Of a stretch of 64,000 nt of DNA, positions 1 to 12,069 are shown in pieces. The first letter of the stretch is position 1. Each line of letters begins with the position of its first letter. Made by a program: the position numbers and the translations under genes. The DNA is from Paramyrothecium sp. XJ0827. Taxonomy: Eukaryota > Ascomycota > Sordariomycetes > Hypocreales > Stachybotryaceae. The notes under the pieces are model-generated. The model worked only from the letters and a program-made list of their open reading frames with translations. It ran no database searches and was not told where the DNA came from. Location of the stretch: positions 3,968,001 to 4,032,000 of the forward strand of contig JAJFPB010000003.1 in assembly GCA_020881915.1 (NCBI GenBank), read 5' to 3'.

Positions 1-2
1 AT

Positions 3-1985
3 GTTCACCCCTATGTACCTGTACTCGATCGAGCTGCGTTCTACCGACAATGGCACACTAGCCGAGAGTCTATTTCGCCGCTGATTCTGGAAGCCATGTT
101 CGCAATCGGGGGCCGCTTGGGTGAGGATCCAGCTCAAGGCCAGCAGTGGCTCGCTCTCGCCACAAGTCAGTCTCTCAAATCCCTCCTTTTATGGGTATTT
201 ACTAACCGACGTAGGACACGCTGATGCCTTTATGGATATACCCCGTTTGAGCACACTTCAAGCCTTGTTAATGATTCTCAAGGCCCGGGAAGCAGCGCCA
301 AAACGCGGCTACTACTACCGCTCATGGATGACAGTCGTCCAGTGCGTTGAAATGGCCAAGGATTTAGGATTGGATGAACATTTTGAGGATCACCAGGCAG
401 GTCGACCTTGTGAGTCGAGCCCGGCTGAATGCCAGCTCCGAACTCGAATCTGGCAGACGGTCTTCGTCTGCGAAATCATGGTCGGGACGCCGCAAGGTTA
501 GTACTTCTGACTAAAACCCCGTGACAAAATGTTCTGACTCGGTGTTAGGGCGTCATGATCTTGCGGTTGACCCAGATACTGTGAACCTGCACAACCCTAC
601 TGGCGGCCATGAGTATGAGCTGGAGATTTCACGCAACTTCACGCAGCTTGCCCGGATAGTACGGATCATCAGCAAAATGAGCCACGTCTACGCCAGACTG
701 AAGAAAAAGAGGCGGAAAGAATGGGGCCTCGATCCGCAATTTCAACAGATTAATCACGACTTCAACTCATATCTCCCAGAACTCCCTGCTAACCTGGCCG
801 TCAATTTTCCTCCGGACGGCTCACCGCCCTGGCTTCCAACCTCATTTCACGGCAACCTGCACTCGTACTACTACCTGGCCCTCATTCTGTGCCATCGACC
901 ACAGCTCACATTCCTCGACCCGAATGCGCCCGATGGTCAATGGAAGCACCACATGATGATCTGCTACGACGCAGCGAGGAAGCTGTGCCGTTTGCAGGAG
1001 GCCATCGTGCATCATTTTGGCTTGGTAGGCCTTCAGTGCATGCAGCGTGGATTCAGCTTCACAGTCTACGCCGGATTATCCTGCGTCATTCTTCATTTGG
1101 TAAGTAGGCCGTGCCGAGATGGGGCTCTGGCTAACATGCTATAATTTAGGTCGCAATCACCTCGCCCGATCCTGTATTCAATACTGATGCCCGCGAGTAT
1201 TTCACGCGCCACATGCGAATCATGGAGAAGGTCATCGAGGTGTGGCAGATGCCAGAGCTTCAGAAGCAAATTGATGCGGTCAGAGAGGCCTTTTCTGCAG
1301 ACACTAGGAAACCGTTCGTATTGAAGCCATCCTTCCCGTATGGCAGCCCGCATCTGTCCAATAGCTCCTCTTCACCTCGAGGGCAACAAGGCTACCGCCC
1401 AACTGTGGACCGCAGGCCATTGCCGCAACAAACCTTGGACACACAAAGCGCACAACAAGTCAGTTACACCAGCCATCCCATCACACCTCCCATCTCTGCG
1501 GTGGACAGCAAGAGTGACTCTCCATTACAGTCACTCGTCGTGATGCCTCAAGGAACCCAGGCTACAGAAATGTCACCGAACATGCCGCTTCCAGATCAGG
1601 CAGCTTGGAATCCTAATCGAATATTTGAGTATGTTCTCCTTGCTATATGGTGCCTCGATGACAAGGGCGTGACTGACAGTTTAGGCAATGGAATACGACC
1701 TTTGGTACGACTGTGCATTCGGAATCCCCTGCAACTACTCAAGAATCCCCTCTAAATTTTGGTTCATCTCCAGGTGCCATGGAGACGCCGACCATTCAAG
1801 ATATTCAGGCGGTGTCTGCAATGCCTCCTGGCCCACAACAAATGCAACCACAGCAGTATTCGGCCGCTCCAGCCGCCACCTTTGTCACCCCTGCCATGTG
1901 GCAGGAGTCCGTGGCGAGCGTGTACGAGGGTGGTCTCAAGCGAACTTGGGATTTCGATCCCGGGCAGATGATGAAGCGACGCTGA
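3..1985 (+). CDS. Fungal-specific (Zn(II)2Cys6-type) transcription factor, 5'-truncated by the window edge
   Basis: Five exons are readable: <3-165, 215-496, 549-1099, 1150-1628 and 1685-1985, with all phases closing, giving 591 residues. The first codons (HPYVPVLDRAAFYRQW) are the typical opening of the fungal_trans (middle homology) domain, followed by YYYRSWMTVVQCVEMAKDLGL and the motif RTRIWQTVFVCE that families of this type carry. The C-terminus is rich in Ser, Pro and Gln and ends in a basic MMKRR. The N-terminal zinc cluster expected in this family lies upstream of the window, so DNA binding is inferred from family membership and not seen. Acts in the nucleus; targets unknown. Introns are 49-56 nt. 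I am confident of the family, not of the specific regulator. Confidence 0.88.
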
Positions 1986-3235
1986 TGAATTGATCAAGCA
2001 GAGAGGCGACCCCCTTCACGCGAATCAATCACAGCATGCATGGAGGACACCACCTCACTACGAGGATGTCTGCCCGGGCACACTCGTACTACTAATACCA
2101 TCACAGCACGTCTTTATCACATCAAATTGTTTGTTTCTTTGACAGGACTCTCGAGTTGTTTCTTTTATCATGAGCAGATATGAGTTCTTCCCAGCGAATC
2201 TACAACCCTGTACGTATTGTACGCCTGCAAAGGTGGCTGTCATGTTTGCTCTTTGCTTGGACATATATGAAAGTAGTGGGTGTATGCTTTTAGCGCAAAA
2301 ACGATGGGTCTCTGGTGCATTTAGGATACCGATGGGACGACGAAATCATGAATTGACGGACGAGAGGGCGTTGTGGATTATCGGTTTTTCATGCTAAAAC
2401 AGAACAACTGTATATTAGCCCTTGAACCTAGTCGTCGGGCGGGACGGCAGTAGCTGCTGGAAGGCCTTGATGGTCTGACAGGCTCGTGTTTTGTTAGCAG
2501 ATGCGGAAGAAGGGTTTCTTAGTGGTGTATCATTATTCAAAAAGTGATTGCCGAGGTGCCAGCAACTCATCCTATTGACCCGTGTGCACGAGAATCTAGT
2601 TACTTACCATGCATAGGTCGCCGACGACAGAGACTAGATAGCCTTTCAGCCTCTGGCGAAGCTATGAAGCGGAAATATCAAGAAACGGAATCTAGGGAAC
2701 GCTCGATGCAAATGCCAATAGAACAATGCAGGTCAGTTCCACGTGAGGCATCGTAACTCGTGGAGGCACGAACGTGCAAATGCGGCTTTGATTTTCTGCC
2801 CAGCTAACTTCCATGGTTTGTTCTATGGCTATTCAACTTCAACCAAGGGAAGACACTACGTATCATTCCGTCCCTGGCAGTTCTCATTGACCTTGTCGAC
2901 ACTCGATATGCGTAGCTGGCTTCGTACAGAACCCCTCTGCTTCCACATAATGTCTTCTCTTCCCGAGACCATCTCATGGCACATTACGGACGCGGATCCT
3001 TCACAATTTCTAGGCTGGCCATGGTGCTAACAACACTTTCGGCTTGACATGGTGTAGATGGGGTGCGTCTTGCGAAGCTTGAGTGCCGTATAGCACTGTG
3101 TGTCACCACGCGCGCGTGCCAAGACCCGAGAATATCCCCGCAAAGATTGCTGGAGAGAATAAGATCTAAATATCAAGTTCCAACCAAAACTTGATTAGCC
3201 TTTCAGACAGGTTTTCAATCACGTGCTATTCCTCG
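1986..3235. other. Intergenic, convergent 3' ends
   Basis: This stretch separates the stop of the transcription factor on the plus strand from the stop of the mitochondrial membrane protein on the minus strand. Several ORFs of 70-95 codons occur, but none has a protein-like composition, usable splice signals or a recognisable motif. I see no gene. Confidence 0.6.
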
Positions 3236-4239
3236 TCAAACAGAGGTGGCAGAGGTCCTCCTCTTGTGAAGCTTTTCCTTGATCTCGTCCCAGATCCAGG
3301 TGTCAACGACCGCCTTGGGCTTCTTCTGGTACCTTGGTGCTGTCGTTGCGGGCTGTTCTTGAACAAAGAACCTGGTGACCGCAGGGAACATGTACCATCT
3401 GCGGGCGGCATTCTCGGCGGTTGCATCTCGGACGTAGTTGACGAGGCCGAAGCGGCGACGTCCGGGCGCGGCAGGGACGAGGTCGCCGGCGTTCAGGCTG
3501 CTGTAGCGGGGCTTGCCGATGGCACTCATCGTGGTTAGGGTCAAGCGGGTGGTGGGCGGCATGGCACGGACGAAGCGCTCTAGGAGGGCGCGAGATGCGC
3601 GGGCGGCAGGCGGCAGGTGGATGTGGATGTGGGTGACGAATGGGGACGTCGTGAAGGTGACGAAGAGGAAGGGAACGAGGCCGGCTACTGCGACTGTATT
3701 TGAATTGATTCGTTAGCTAGCGCAGCAAGGGGAGAGGTGTCGGCAGTTGGTGATGCTTGCGCAAGTGCAAGGGGACTGCGTACCTCCAGCAATCTCCAGA
3801 GGGGATTTCTCGGCCTTGATATAGCCCGGAACGATGATGAAACCGAAGAAGGCACCGAGAAAGAGCGTCGTGACCTTGATCATGGCCAGAAAGGTGGTGC
3901 GTCCCGTACCGGCGTGGTAGATGAGGACTCGTTCGGGAATATCTGGTTGTCAGGCAAAAGCTCGTTAGCGACGCCGACGGACAAATGCTGGAGCAGGCGG
4001 AAGCACACACCAGAGCTCGCGCCAGACTTTGCGGCGGCCCTGGCCTGCCTCTGAAGCTCCTCGTTCAGGGAGCGAGGGCTCTTCGGCGCGGATTGGGCGT
4101 AGCATCGGAGGTGCTGGCAGCGGCGAACCAGAGGCCGAAGGGCGTGGGCTTGCGGCACGGAGCGCAGTGAGCGGCCGGCTTGGGGAAGGCGAGCGGGCTG
4201 CCTTGCGGCGGCGCGGAGCGTCAATGTGGATAGGATCAT
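3236..4239 (-). CDS. Mitochondrial integral membrane protein of unknown function (possibly TMEM70-like)
   Basis: Three exons on the minus strand: 4239-4011, 3942-3784 and 3693-3236 (introns 68 and 90 nt; phases close), giving 281 residues. The start MILSTLTLRAAARQ is an Arg/Ala/Leu-rich, acid-poor amphipathic leader typical of a mitochondrial import presequence. After it comes YHAGTGRTTFLAMIKVTTLF, then two hydrophobic segments (around residues 90-112 and 130-148) separated by a short Lys/Glu loop: a two-pass hairpin. The C-terminal ~110 residues are basic and soluble. This layout (presequence, 'YxG', Lys, two helices, basic tail) resembles TMEM70-type inner-membrane assembly factors, but I cannot confirm homology. 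The neighbour at 4603 is on the same strand, with no obvious functional link. Confidence 0.75.
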
Positions 4240-4602
4240 GTTGCGCCTGTGCTGATGCGGAAGAGGGCGTGTCGCATCGGGTCCGGGCAGTGGGATCGTG
4301 GGCAGAGGATCGCTCAATGAATTTTTGGAGATTGGAGATTGGATATTGGAGCTTGGAGCTTGGACGCGGTTTGGCGACGCGCTGCCAAGACCGGGGAAGA
4401 GCGGAACTTGTTCCAGACCAGCGGGATGGGAGGAGCTTAAATCATCTACCTCTGAACGTCTACGAGACGGTCGCAATTAACAATGATTTAAAACAAAAGA
4501 TTTTAAATACTGTGGCTAGGTACCATTGCGTCGTTATCATGTTGTCTCTTTGTCTTTCACTATTAACGAAATGAATGCGTCTACTTGAATCATTCCCCCC
4601 AC
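4240..4602. promoter_or_regulatory. Intergenic, upstream region of the mitochondrial protein gene
   Basis: This 363-nt gap lies between two minus-strand genes. It must contain the promoter of the mitochondrial protein gene. An A/T-rich run near 4480-4515 is present, but no defined element can be named. Confidence 0.5.
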
Positions 4603-5265
4603 CTATACGACATTCTTCTCGAGCCATTCCTTCCACTGGTCAAGGCCCCAGCTGGAGCTGACATCCTGCAGGACACCGTCATAAACGACAGTGGGAGTGA
4701 CGTGCACGCCGATCAGCCTGTTCATCTTGGTGACGAGCTTCAGGTCGTTGGTGACCTGGTTGCCGATGTTGAGCGAGCCGTCGGGGCCGGGCTTGTCGGA
4801 GATCTCGAGCAGGCGGTAGACCTCGTCGCCGTCGACGCCGTCGACCTGGCCGGCGAGGTCGGCAAGGCGGCGGTAGGTCTGGTTGCGGGTCTCGTTGACG
4901 ACGGCAACGTCGAAGTAGTCCTTCTGCTGCTCGAAGAGGCGGGCGCTGAAGTCCCAGAAGCGGGCGGGCGCGAGGCGCAGGACGGCGAGGGCGGCCTCGT
5001 GGGCGAGCGTCGACGAGGGGTGCCACGGCTGGACCTGCTGGCGGAAGATGACGGCGAGGCTGGCGGCCCAGCGGGGGTCCTCGCGGACGGCGGGAACGAC
5101 GGACCCGGTGAGGGTACGGAAGAGCTTGGCGGAGTACGGGCAGCAGTAGTCGAGGTAGAGCTCGATGGTGTGCGTTGTGTGGGCGACGGAGGAGCCGGAG
5201 CCGGCGCTGCTTGGCGGCGGCGCGAACTCCAGCTTGTGGCCGGCGAACTTGGGAGGGAGAGCCAT
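4603..5265 (-). CDS. DsbA/thioredoxin-fold protein with a degenerate active site
   Basis: Single-exon ORF of 220 residues starting at the ATG at 5265 (MALPPKFAG); the in-frame codons upstream lack an ATG. The domain starts around residue 28 with a beta strand and the active-site loop LYLDYCCPYS, continues through an all-helical insertion (residues ~60-165), and returns to the fold at IGVHVTPTVVYDG, where the Thr-Pro is the expected cis-proline. This is the DsbA-like/Thioredoxin_4 arrangement. The redox CxxC of true DsbA proteins is not intact: two adjacent Cys are followed by P-Y-S, so classical dithiol oxidase activity is doubtful. No signal peptide is seen, so a cytosolic or organellar role is likely. 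Members are common in fungi as uncharacterised thioredoxin-like proteins. Confidence 0.82.
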   Translation of the reverse strand: MALPPKFAGHKLEFAPPPSSAGSGSSVAHTTHTIELYLDYCCPYSAKLFRTLTGSVVPAVREDPRWAASLAVIFRQQVQPWHPSSTLAHEAALAVLRLAPARFWDFSARLFEQQKDYFDVAVVNETRNQTYRRLADLAGQVDGVDGDEVYRLLEISDKPGPDGSLNIGNQVTNDLKLVTKMNRLIGVHVTPTVVYDGVLQDVSSSWGLDQWKEWLEKNVV

Positions 5266-8200
5266 TGCGGTGATGTCAGGTTTGTTTTTCTTTCTCAAAT
5301 ACAAGGCAAGAGTCTAGATAGCTTAAATGATTGAATGGTGGAAAGAAATAGGTTGCCAGTTGTCGCGTGCAAACAGGCGTTCGTCGGTAAAGTGAATATG
5401 CAGGTGCCGGAGCTGCCGCCCGCAACATGATGTCAGGGCTGCCTTGCAAGGCGCCATCTGCAACTGGAAAGGTGGGGGGCGGGGTCCTTCGTATCTCCAA
5501 AGCTCGTTCTCGCCAACGGGGGGAGGGGTTCGCCGAGCACTTCCGAAAAACCACTTGGAAGTTATGCATTAATTTGTCAGATGCAACGAGACGAGCTCAA
5601 CTTTATTGCATGTGATGTGGAGTTCTGTCCCCTGTTGCACTCGAGAAGGTCCAGCACTTATCGCCAGCACTTATCACAATCACGCGGGGACCTTGGTTAT
5701 TGAACCAGTCACGTCTTGGACCACCCATACAACCCAATCCGTGTTCTGTTATTCGCCCACCGTCATATAGTACCCATCAGAGTATTTGAGTTTATCTGAT
5801 CCACCGTACCGTCTGCTTTTAAGCTGGTGGTGGTACGCCCCGCCCTGCGATGCTCCCGAGGTGGCTCTTGGCCGCGTAGAACACCATATCCTGATATGGT
5901 CAACATTCAGATTCTCGCCGATTGTTTCCAGGGCAAGAAGCAGCTGGTGCATGTCGATGGACACTTGACGACAGTCAAATGAGGGGTAGTATTTCCTGTC
6001 ATGTACTTGTGAATTGGCCTCAACCGATTGATAAGCTGCATCTTTTCGCACCTAAGAATAGCTTCATTCTTCTTGTACTCAAACCTACGCTCAGTTTTCT
6101 CTCCAAGAATGACGTCTTTGCTCTTTGTTGCCACTTCCAGTGCCGGAGACTGGTCTTCGTCCATAAATCCGCCGATCCAGATCTCCACGAGGATCCTTGA
6201 ACAGAGAATTTATGATTTGGAAGACATCTGCATTCCTACTGTGGACCGATCAGCTTCTATAGCGGCAGACAAATCCTCCACAGAAGTGCAACCCGGCGTG
6301 GGAGACAGTACGTTCTAGTACTCGATAGCACGTTTCGGAGCACAGGAAGAGAATACCTTGTCTCTTTGCTTGCATTTCGACTTTTGCCTACAACCCTTGG
6401 ATCTTCAACATGATACGTTGCGATTGTGCGAATGGATGAGGTGATCGAATGTATACTAGATACCACGACTCGCTTCGGACACCCCCAAGTTGGTAAAATG
6501 AACGTAGGACCATACACAATTCTCAAGCCTACCAATTGAGACCGAAGCAGAAGTGATTAAATCTTTCAGTTCTGCGATAGAGGACCGCAGATCACCTTCG
6601 AGGCTCGTGGCCGTACAAAGATCTAGGATGGTTTCAACCGGTGAAGTCACCATCTCATCCCTACGACGAATGAGATTACGTTTGATAATGTTGACGATGA
6701 AGGCGAACAGCCGGCATGGTTCTCTTTCTTCGCCGTTGAAGAGGCTTCGTTTCTCAGCAAATTGGATGCCCCCTTTCACTGCCTGTATTTCTAAGGTGTG
6801 TCATACGTTCCATCACATACCCCCCTATAGCCATGTCGTGAGAAGTGAAAGCAGCTTAGGTATAATTCCTCTTCCTTTCCCCTCTCTTTTTTCTTCTTTC
6901 AGGCTTAAAGGCATCACATGACAGCCCCGACAGCGGTGAGTCGAAAATGAAAGTCCCATGAAAGTCCTTCTCATTTGCACAAGCAGCCCCGGACCCGAAC
7001 TGGTAAGGAATCCTGCCTCGAGGTACTTGGTCCAGAGCTCACTGGTTACTGTGCAGAGGCCCAAGCCGACTTTGACTTGTCAATCAGGCGCTAGCCCCGC
7101 GTAATGAGCTGGCCTAGTTTCGGCCAAAGTGCTCTTCACTGCTTCCGCAGTAGCAACTCGCTCCTGCGGCATGATGCTCTCTAGGCTTGTTGACAACTCC
7201 AGTGGCGCATTCGACGCAGCAGTAAGCGGATAGGCTTTGACAGCGTTGACCACGCCAAGTCGCCAGTACTGCGGCAACTCCTGTGTTGAAAGCTATTGTA
7301 CCGTTGTCTACTGTTTCGACATCGAGGGCTGGATAGAAGCTGCTATACAAAGCCGTCGCAACGAACAAGGGCCAAACACGTCAAAGCGAATGGTCACCAA
7401 CAACAAAGTAGGCGGTGAATCGTAAGGCAGCCTCAGCATTAGTTAGGCTTACTATACGTGATCATCAAATTGAAACCGCTTTTCGACGGGCACTTCTACG
7501 TGCCCAATATCTCGGCCATCCTAGCAAGATGCAGCGACGGGCCGCGATGAGCTTCACCGGCAGGCATCTGGACCACTGGCCCGCGTAGAATTGAAGACTA
7601 GCGGCCAAGGCGCTCGTTGTTGTATCCCAATCAGATCGTCGTCGTCTCTTGCTTTCTTTTTCCGTCTTGGCGCCGAAACGTAATGGTGACCGCCCGCAAC
7701 CCAGTCGTCACAGAGAAGCCGCCGCCCGCAGCGAATTGCCATTGGCGCCCCGATTTATTTTCGGCGCCGGCTAAGGATGTAGCCATCGGCACAGGAATGG
7801 ACCAACCAGCGGCCGTCGGGCGGCAGACGACGGGCCATTTGGGTGCCATGCCGACAGGGACGCCGGCGAATACCTGCCAAGACATCCATTTGGAATTGGA
7901 ACCATCATGTGCATCCGTCCATGACTGCTTCGGAGAGTCTGGGGGAGTTTGGCAGGGGCCGCGTTGGCTGTAAGACTGGGCGTGAGCCACGCCGCTGTTT
8001 CCGGTTGATTCGAAATTGCTAGGACCGGAAAGATGACCAGAAATAGCAGGTTTCATAATCACGACAGAGAAACTACGGCAAGGTATCCTGTCACACCGTT
8101 GCCGCGTCCAATTCGGCTGGCTCAGCCATCAAGGTCCCGACGCGTCGTCGTCTCGTCCCAGGTCCCAGCCCGTAATTGATTACCTGTCGCCAAGTACCTT

Positions 8201-8536
8201 GGAAGTCCACCGACCAGTGCGGGGCGCAGGCGAAGGCGCAGCTGCGGGTACGCCCGGGAAGACGTGCAGGTACTTTGCGACAGAGTAGCCGCTAACGGCC
8301 TCGACCGAGTTTTGAAGGGCGTCATCACCGCCGGCTCCTATTCACTGCCGACCTACACCTTACTTTACCTTACTTTTACCTTATCTGCCTTTCTCCTCCC
8401 GCCTTTTGCCTGCAGAAGGAATTTCCTCCGAAGCATACCGACTCGTCTTGACTTTCTGTCTCTGTTTTCCTGTTTTCATCCAGCTGCCTTCCTACTCCTC
8501 CCAAGCCTTTGGCCAGGGTCTCATAAAAGGAGAAAA
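5266..8536. other. 3.3 kb gene-poor intergenic region with possible gene relics
   Basis: Between the DsbA-like gene (minus) and the ZIP transporter (plus). The 5' part is the DsbA-like gene's promoter. The 3' part (about 8330-8536) is CT-rich (repeated ACCTTACTTTACC-like units), as expected for a fungal 5' leader. The middle contains minus-strand open stretches described separately. No intact gene can be assembled. Confidence 0.5.
5749..6779 (-). pseudogene. Possible decayed lineage-specific gene (minus strand)
   Basis: Three minus-strand open segments lie in order: 6779-6456, 6188-5907 and 6051-5749. Their predicted peptides have plausible protein composition: the first is acidic/helical (VETILDLCTATSLEGDL), the second is charged (ERRFEYKKNEAILRCEKMQL), and the third follows the second in a shifted frame with MHQLLLALETIGENLNVDH. 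Stops interrupt the 6456-6188 interval in all frames, and the second and third segments overlap in different frames without a clear intron, which suggests frameshift damage. I do not recognise the family. Alternative: chance ORFs in non-coding DNA. Confidence 0.25.
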
Positions 8537-10403
8537 ATGATCTGCCTCAACAAGGCCGACGAGGGCGCCTTCAAGCACCTCCATTATAACCAGAGCCCCC
8601 CCGCTCTGGCCGCCGACGGCACCACCTGCCAGGATCTCAACGGCATCTCCAACCTCAGGGAGCACGTCAAAGCTGGCCAGGACGGTGCTGGAGGCGGGTC
8701 GCTGTTCGACCCTACAGCGTCCAACGAAACGCAGTGTCCGGACGACCAACAGCCTGGGCTCGGAGTTCCGAACATGGGACGAAGATGGTCCAAGGGTATG
8801 TAGAACATTCACACAAAGGCTCCTTGTTGGGTTGCCCGCCCCTTAGGCTCCGTTTACTGAAACTATATTTCCTAGGGCTATCCTCTCGTCTCGTGACGGC
8901 CGCTGGTGGTGAAGACCAGACCCGTCTCTCCGTGGTGCCCACTCCTAGCTGTGCTTCGCAGCTTTGGAGCTGGACTACCTGGCTTCTGTCCGTTGCCATT
9001 GTCTCTTTCTGCATGTCCAACATCATGCCATTCTATGGCATTATCGTACAGGCTACTCAGCCTGCTGTCGCTGCTACCGGGAATCTGTCGTCTTCGTCTC
9101 CAGTCATCGAACCTGCCGTATCCGAGCCTCTGCGTCTCCAAAAGAGGGATGCATGTGCCTCAGGTGGCATCTCCAAGGATGAGTTCAACATGCCTCTGCA
9201 TGCCGGTGCTATCCTCATCATTTGGTTCGTCTCTACTGGGGCTTGCGCGTTTCCCATTTTAGCTGCCAAGTTTCCCGGTCTGCGCATCCCGCCTCGCTTC
9301 TTCTTTGTGGTCCGCCACTTTGGTACTGGCGTTCTCATCGCTACGGCATTTGTCCACCTCTTGCCAACCGCGTTTGGCTCTCTGGGCAACCCGTGTCTTA
9401 GCTCATTCTGGACCGATGACTATCCCGCAATGCCTGGTGCCATTGCCCTCGCGGCCATCTTCTTCGTCACTGTGATAGAAATGATATTCCATCCCGGACG
9501 TCACGAACCTTCCTCACCAGCCGTAGATAACAACTGCGCCGCCGACGACACCGACCTGGAAATGGTTGTCTCGGGGCCGGGAGCCGGTACCATCCCTGTG
9601 CGTCAGGTTCGGCCCCCGTTCAAGGGAAGGGCGTTGAGCATCGGCCATGGATTGTCACAGCTGAACCAGGACAGTCTCGAAGAGATTCGGGCTGCAACTC
9701 AGCGCCAAGGAGAAGCACAGACAAAGCCGGATCCCGCTCATGTGGCCAGTTCTTCCTCTTCACAGGACATGCTGAATCCCGAGATGAAGCAACGAAAGGA
9801 GCGTCTCCAGTGCGTGCTCCTGGAAATGGGCATCCTGTTCCACAGCATTTTCATCGGCATGGCACTTAGTGTCTCTATTGGAAATTCGTTCATCATTCTA
9901 CTTATTGCAATCATCTTCCATCGTAAGTCACTCGTCCTGTACAATGTCATCATGTAAGAATGCTGACCATGGACTGCAGAAATGTTTGAAGGCTTAGCCC
10001 TTGGAGCTCGTATTTCCACTATCAACTGGACTAAGCAAACTAAACAGCCATGGGTCATGGCTATTGCCTACGGACTCACGTAAGCGAACACAATCCCCTA
10101 TGATCTTGCTTGCCTGATTTTCGCTAATCATTGGTTGACGGCAGAACCCCTATTGGACAGGCTATTGGCCTGGGCATGCATTCGCTTTACAGTCCAAATT
10201 CGGAAGTGGGCCTCATCGTGGTGGGCGTCATGAATGCCGTCTCTGCCGGCCTTTTGACGTTCGCCTCGCTTGTTGAACTGCTCTCCGAGGACTTCCTTAG
10301 CGATGATAGCTGGCGCTACCTTCGCGGCAAACGCAGGGTGTGCGCTTGCCTGCTCGTCTTCTTCGGGGCTTTCCTCATGAGCCTCGTCGGAGCGTGGGCG
10401 TAA
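8537..10403 (+). CDS. ZIP family zinc (iron) transporter, Zrt1/Zrt2-like
   Basis: Four exons: 8537-8795, 8876-9922, 9980-10079 and 10145-10403, phases closing, 554 residues. After a polar N-terminus (residues 1-86, least certain) there is a hydrophobic segment, then the ZIP core. The core includes a first helix (HAGAILIIWFVSTGACAFPIL), a second with HFGTGVLIATAFVHLLPTA, a third ending in VIEMIFHP, and a cytoplasmic loop (about residues 315-400) rich in Ser/Gln rather than the usual His. The metal-binding helices IV and V carry HSIFIGMALSV and HQMFEGLALGARI, followed by three more helices. These His residues define the binuclear metal site of the family. Predicted role: plasma-membrane Zn2+ uptake. 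The second intron interrupts just before HQMFEGL. Whether induction follows zinc limitation cannot be told from the promoter. Confidence 0.93.
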
Positions 10404-10770
10404 TGGCCTACTACAAGATATTACTCTAGCTGCCAGCGCTCACGGTGATACGAGCTATCTCGGAATCATTCGTGGTAAAAGCGGGTGGTACCGCTGCGTC
10501 AGAATCTGTCTCTGACGGTGAAAATCGTGGCTTTGGCCACAAATGTTACATTCGTATGCAATTGATAAGGCAGCTTGGTTCTTGCGATCCATTTTGCATT
10601 CTTTTCGTTGCTCTTTGACGCCTTTCAGGGCCATCAGTTTAGCACTCGGGGTTATGTATTTTCTCTATGAAAATGCTTGATATGTAGCTGCAGAATACAT
10701 CACAGTCATTTACTTAAAAAGGTTTTATGTGGTTGTTTTATGTGATTCTTTTTACTATTCGGGTATTTAC
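10404..10770. other. Convergent 3' intergenic region
   Basis: 367 nt between the stops of the ZIP transporter (plus) and the 2OG oxygenase (minus). It is AT-richer towards 10680-10770 and presumably holds both polyadenylation regions. No gene seen. Confidence 0.55.
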
Positions 10771-12069
10771 TTATTGCACAGTGTTCTTGGCCACAACACC
10801 TCTGGCGAACTCGCCAAACGTGAGGTGTTGCTCGATGTCAACCTCATCGCCGAGGTTTGGCTGCGTGAAGACGGCCAACGTGTTGCGTGCGATACTGCCG
10901 TTGCTCACGCTGGCACGAACGCCCTTGACGAAGTGCGGGACAGCCTTGAACCTACCAGCAGTGATGCGCTCGAGAGCCTCGCCGGTCTGGAAGGCGATGC
11001 AGTCCCGGGGGATCTTGACCTGGACGGTCTCGCCGGTGCGCGACTTGATGTACAGGCCAGCCTCGGAGTCAGGAGATGCGGGCAGCTCATCAAGGGGCGG
11101 TAGAGAAGCGCCGGTGTTGCCGTCAACGACGGGAGGTACGGCAGTGCTGGTCTTCTTCTCGTCGATGAACATGGCCGAGGTGAGGCCGGTCAGACAGCCG
11201 TGGTCCAGGTGGGTGGCGCACCAGTCGTCCTCGCTGTCGGGCGAGGCGGACGTCGTGTCAGCGTCCTGGGGGTAGTAGTGCAGCAGGCGGGCCTTGGTGG
11301 TGGTGGACGAGGCGACGACGCGCTCCAGGTAGGACTCCGGATAGCCGGGGATGTCGGTCTGCGCGTAGCGGTCGCAGGCGCGGGCGACGAGGACGGCGAC
11401 GTCGATGATGAGGCCGCACAGGCTGGTGACGGCCGGGCGGAAGCCGGGCAGCACCGACTCGGCGGGCCAGACGTTGGGCGAGAGGTACTCGGGGAACGTC
11501 TCGGGCGAGAAGTCGGCGGTGGGCTTGGCGCACTCGAGGCCGGCGTCGACGTAGAAAGCGCAGTTGGCGTAGTAGGAGCCCTTGAAGGTGTCGACCTGGC
11601 CGTTCTTGAGCGTCTCCTTGCCCAGGGACCAGCCGGTGAGGTACTTGGCCTCTGCGTTCTCCAGCTTATCTGTGTGAAGGAATCACGGGCTGTGTAAGTC
11701 TTCTTCTTATACGTTGTGACACAAGGCAAGGATGTGAGGTGGCGTGCGTACCGAGTTCCTCCTTGGGGAGGTTGCCCAGATAGGAAGCATAAGACAAAGC
11801 CATGTGTCTCAGCTGGGGGAACTCCTGGGGGACATCCTTGACGACGAGGATGCCGAGGGAGTCGGGCCCGAAGGCCTGCTGGAGAGTCTCAAATGAGACG
11901 TTGCCTGCGTGTGATGCATGTAAGTGGTGGTGCTACTAGAAAAGGAAAAAGGAAGGGGGAAATGTGGTCTCGTGGTCTCTGATGCAACTGATGTAGTATT
12001 CATGATGGAGGACTCACCGTCTTTGAGGTCTTGCAGGGACACGGTGACAGCCTGTGCTTGGGGCGCCAT
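10771..12069 (-). CDS. 2-oxoglutarate/Fe(II)-dependent dioxygenase-superfamily protein (clavaminate synthase/IPNS-like)
   Basis: Three exons: 12069-12018, 11904-11752 and 11669-10771, phases closing, 367 residues. The double-stranded beta-helix iron site is visible as the His-x-Asp motif in CATHLDHGCLT and the distal His in GRFKAVPHFVKG, preceded by QTGEALERITAG, a close match to the IPNS-type 'GDxLERxTxG' strand. An Arg in the following strand (SIARNTLAVF) is placed to bind 2-oxoglutarate. No signal peptide, so probably cytosolic. The substrate is unknown; no biosynthetic partner genes adjoin it. It shares a 391-nt divergent promoter with FRG1, which argues for a housekeeping setting rather than a secondary-metabolite cluster. 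Confidence 0.87.
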
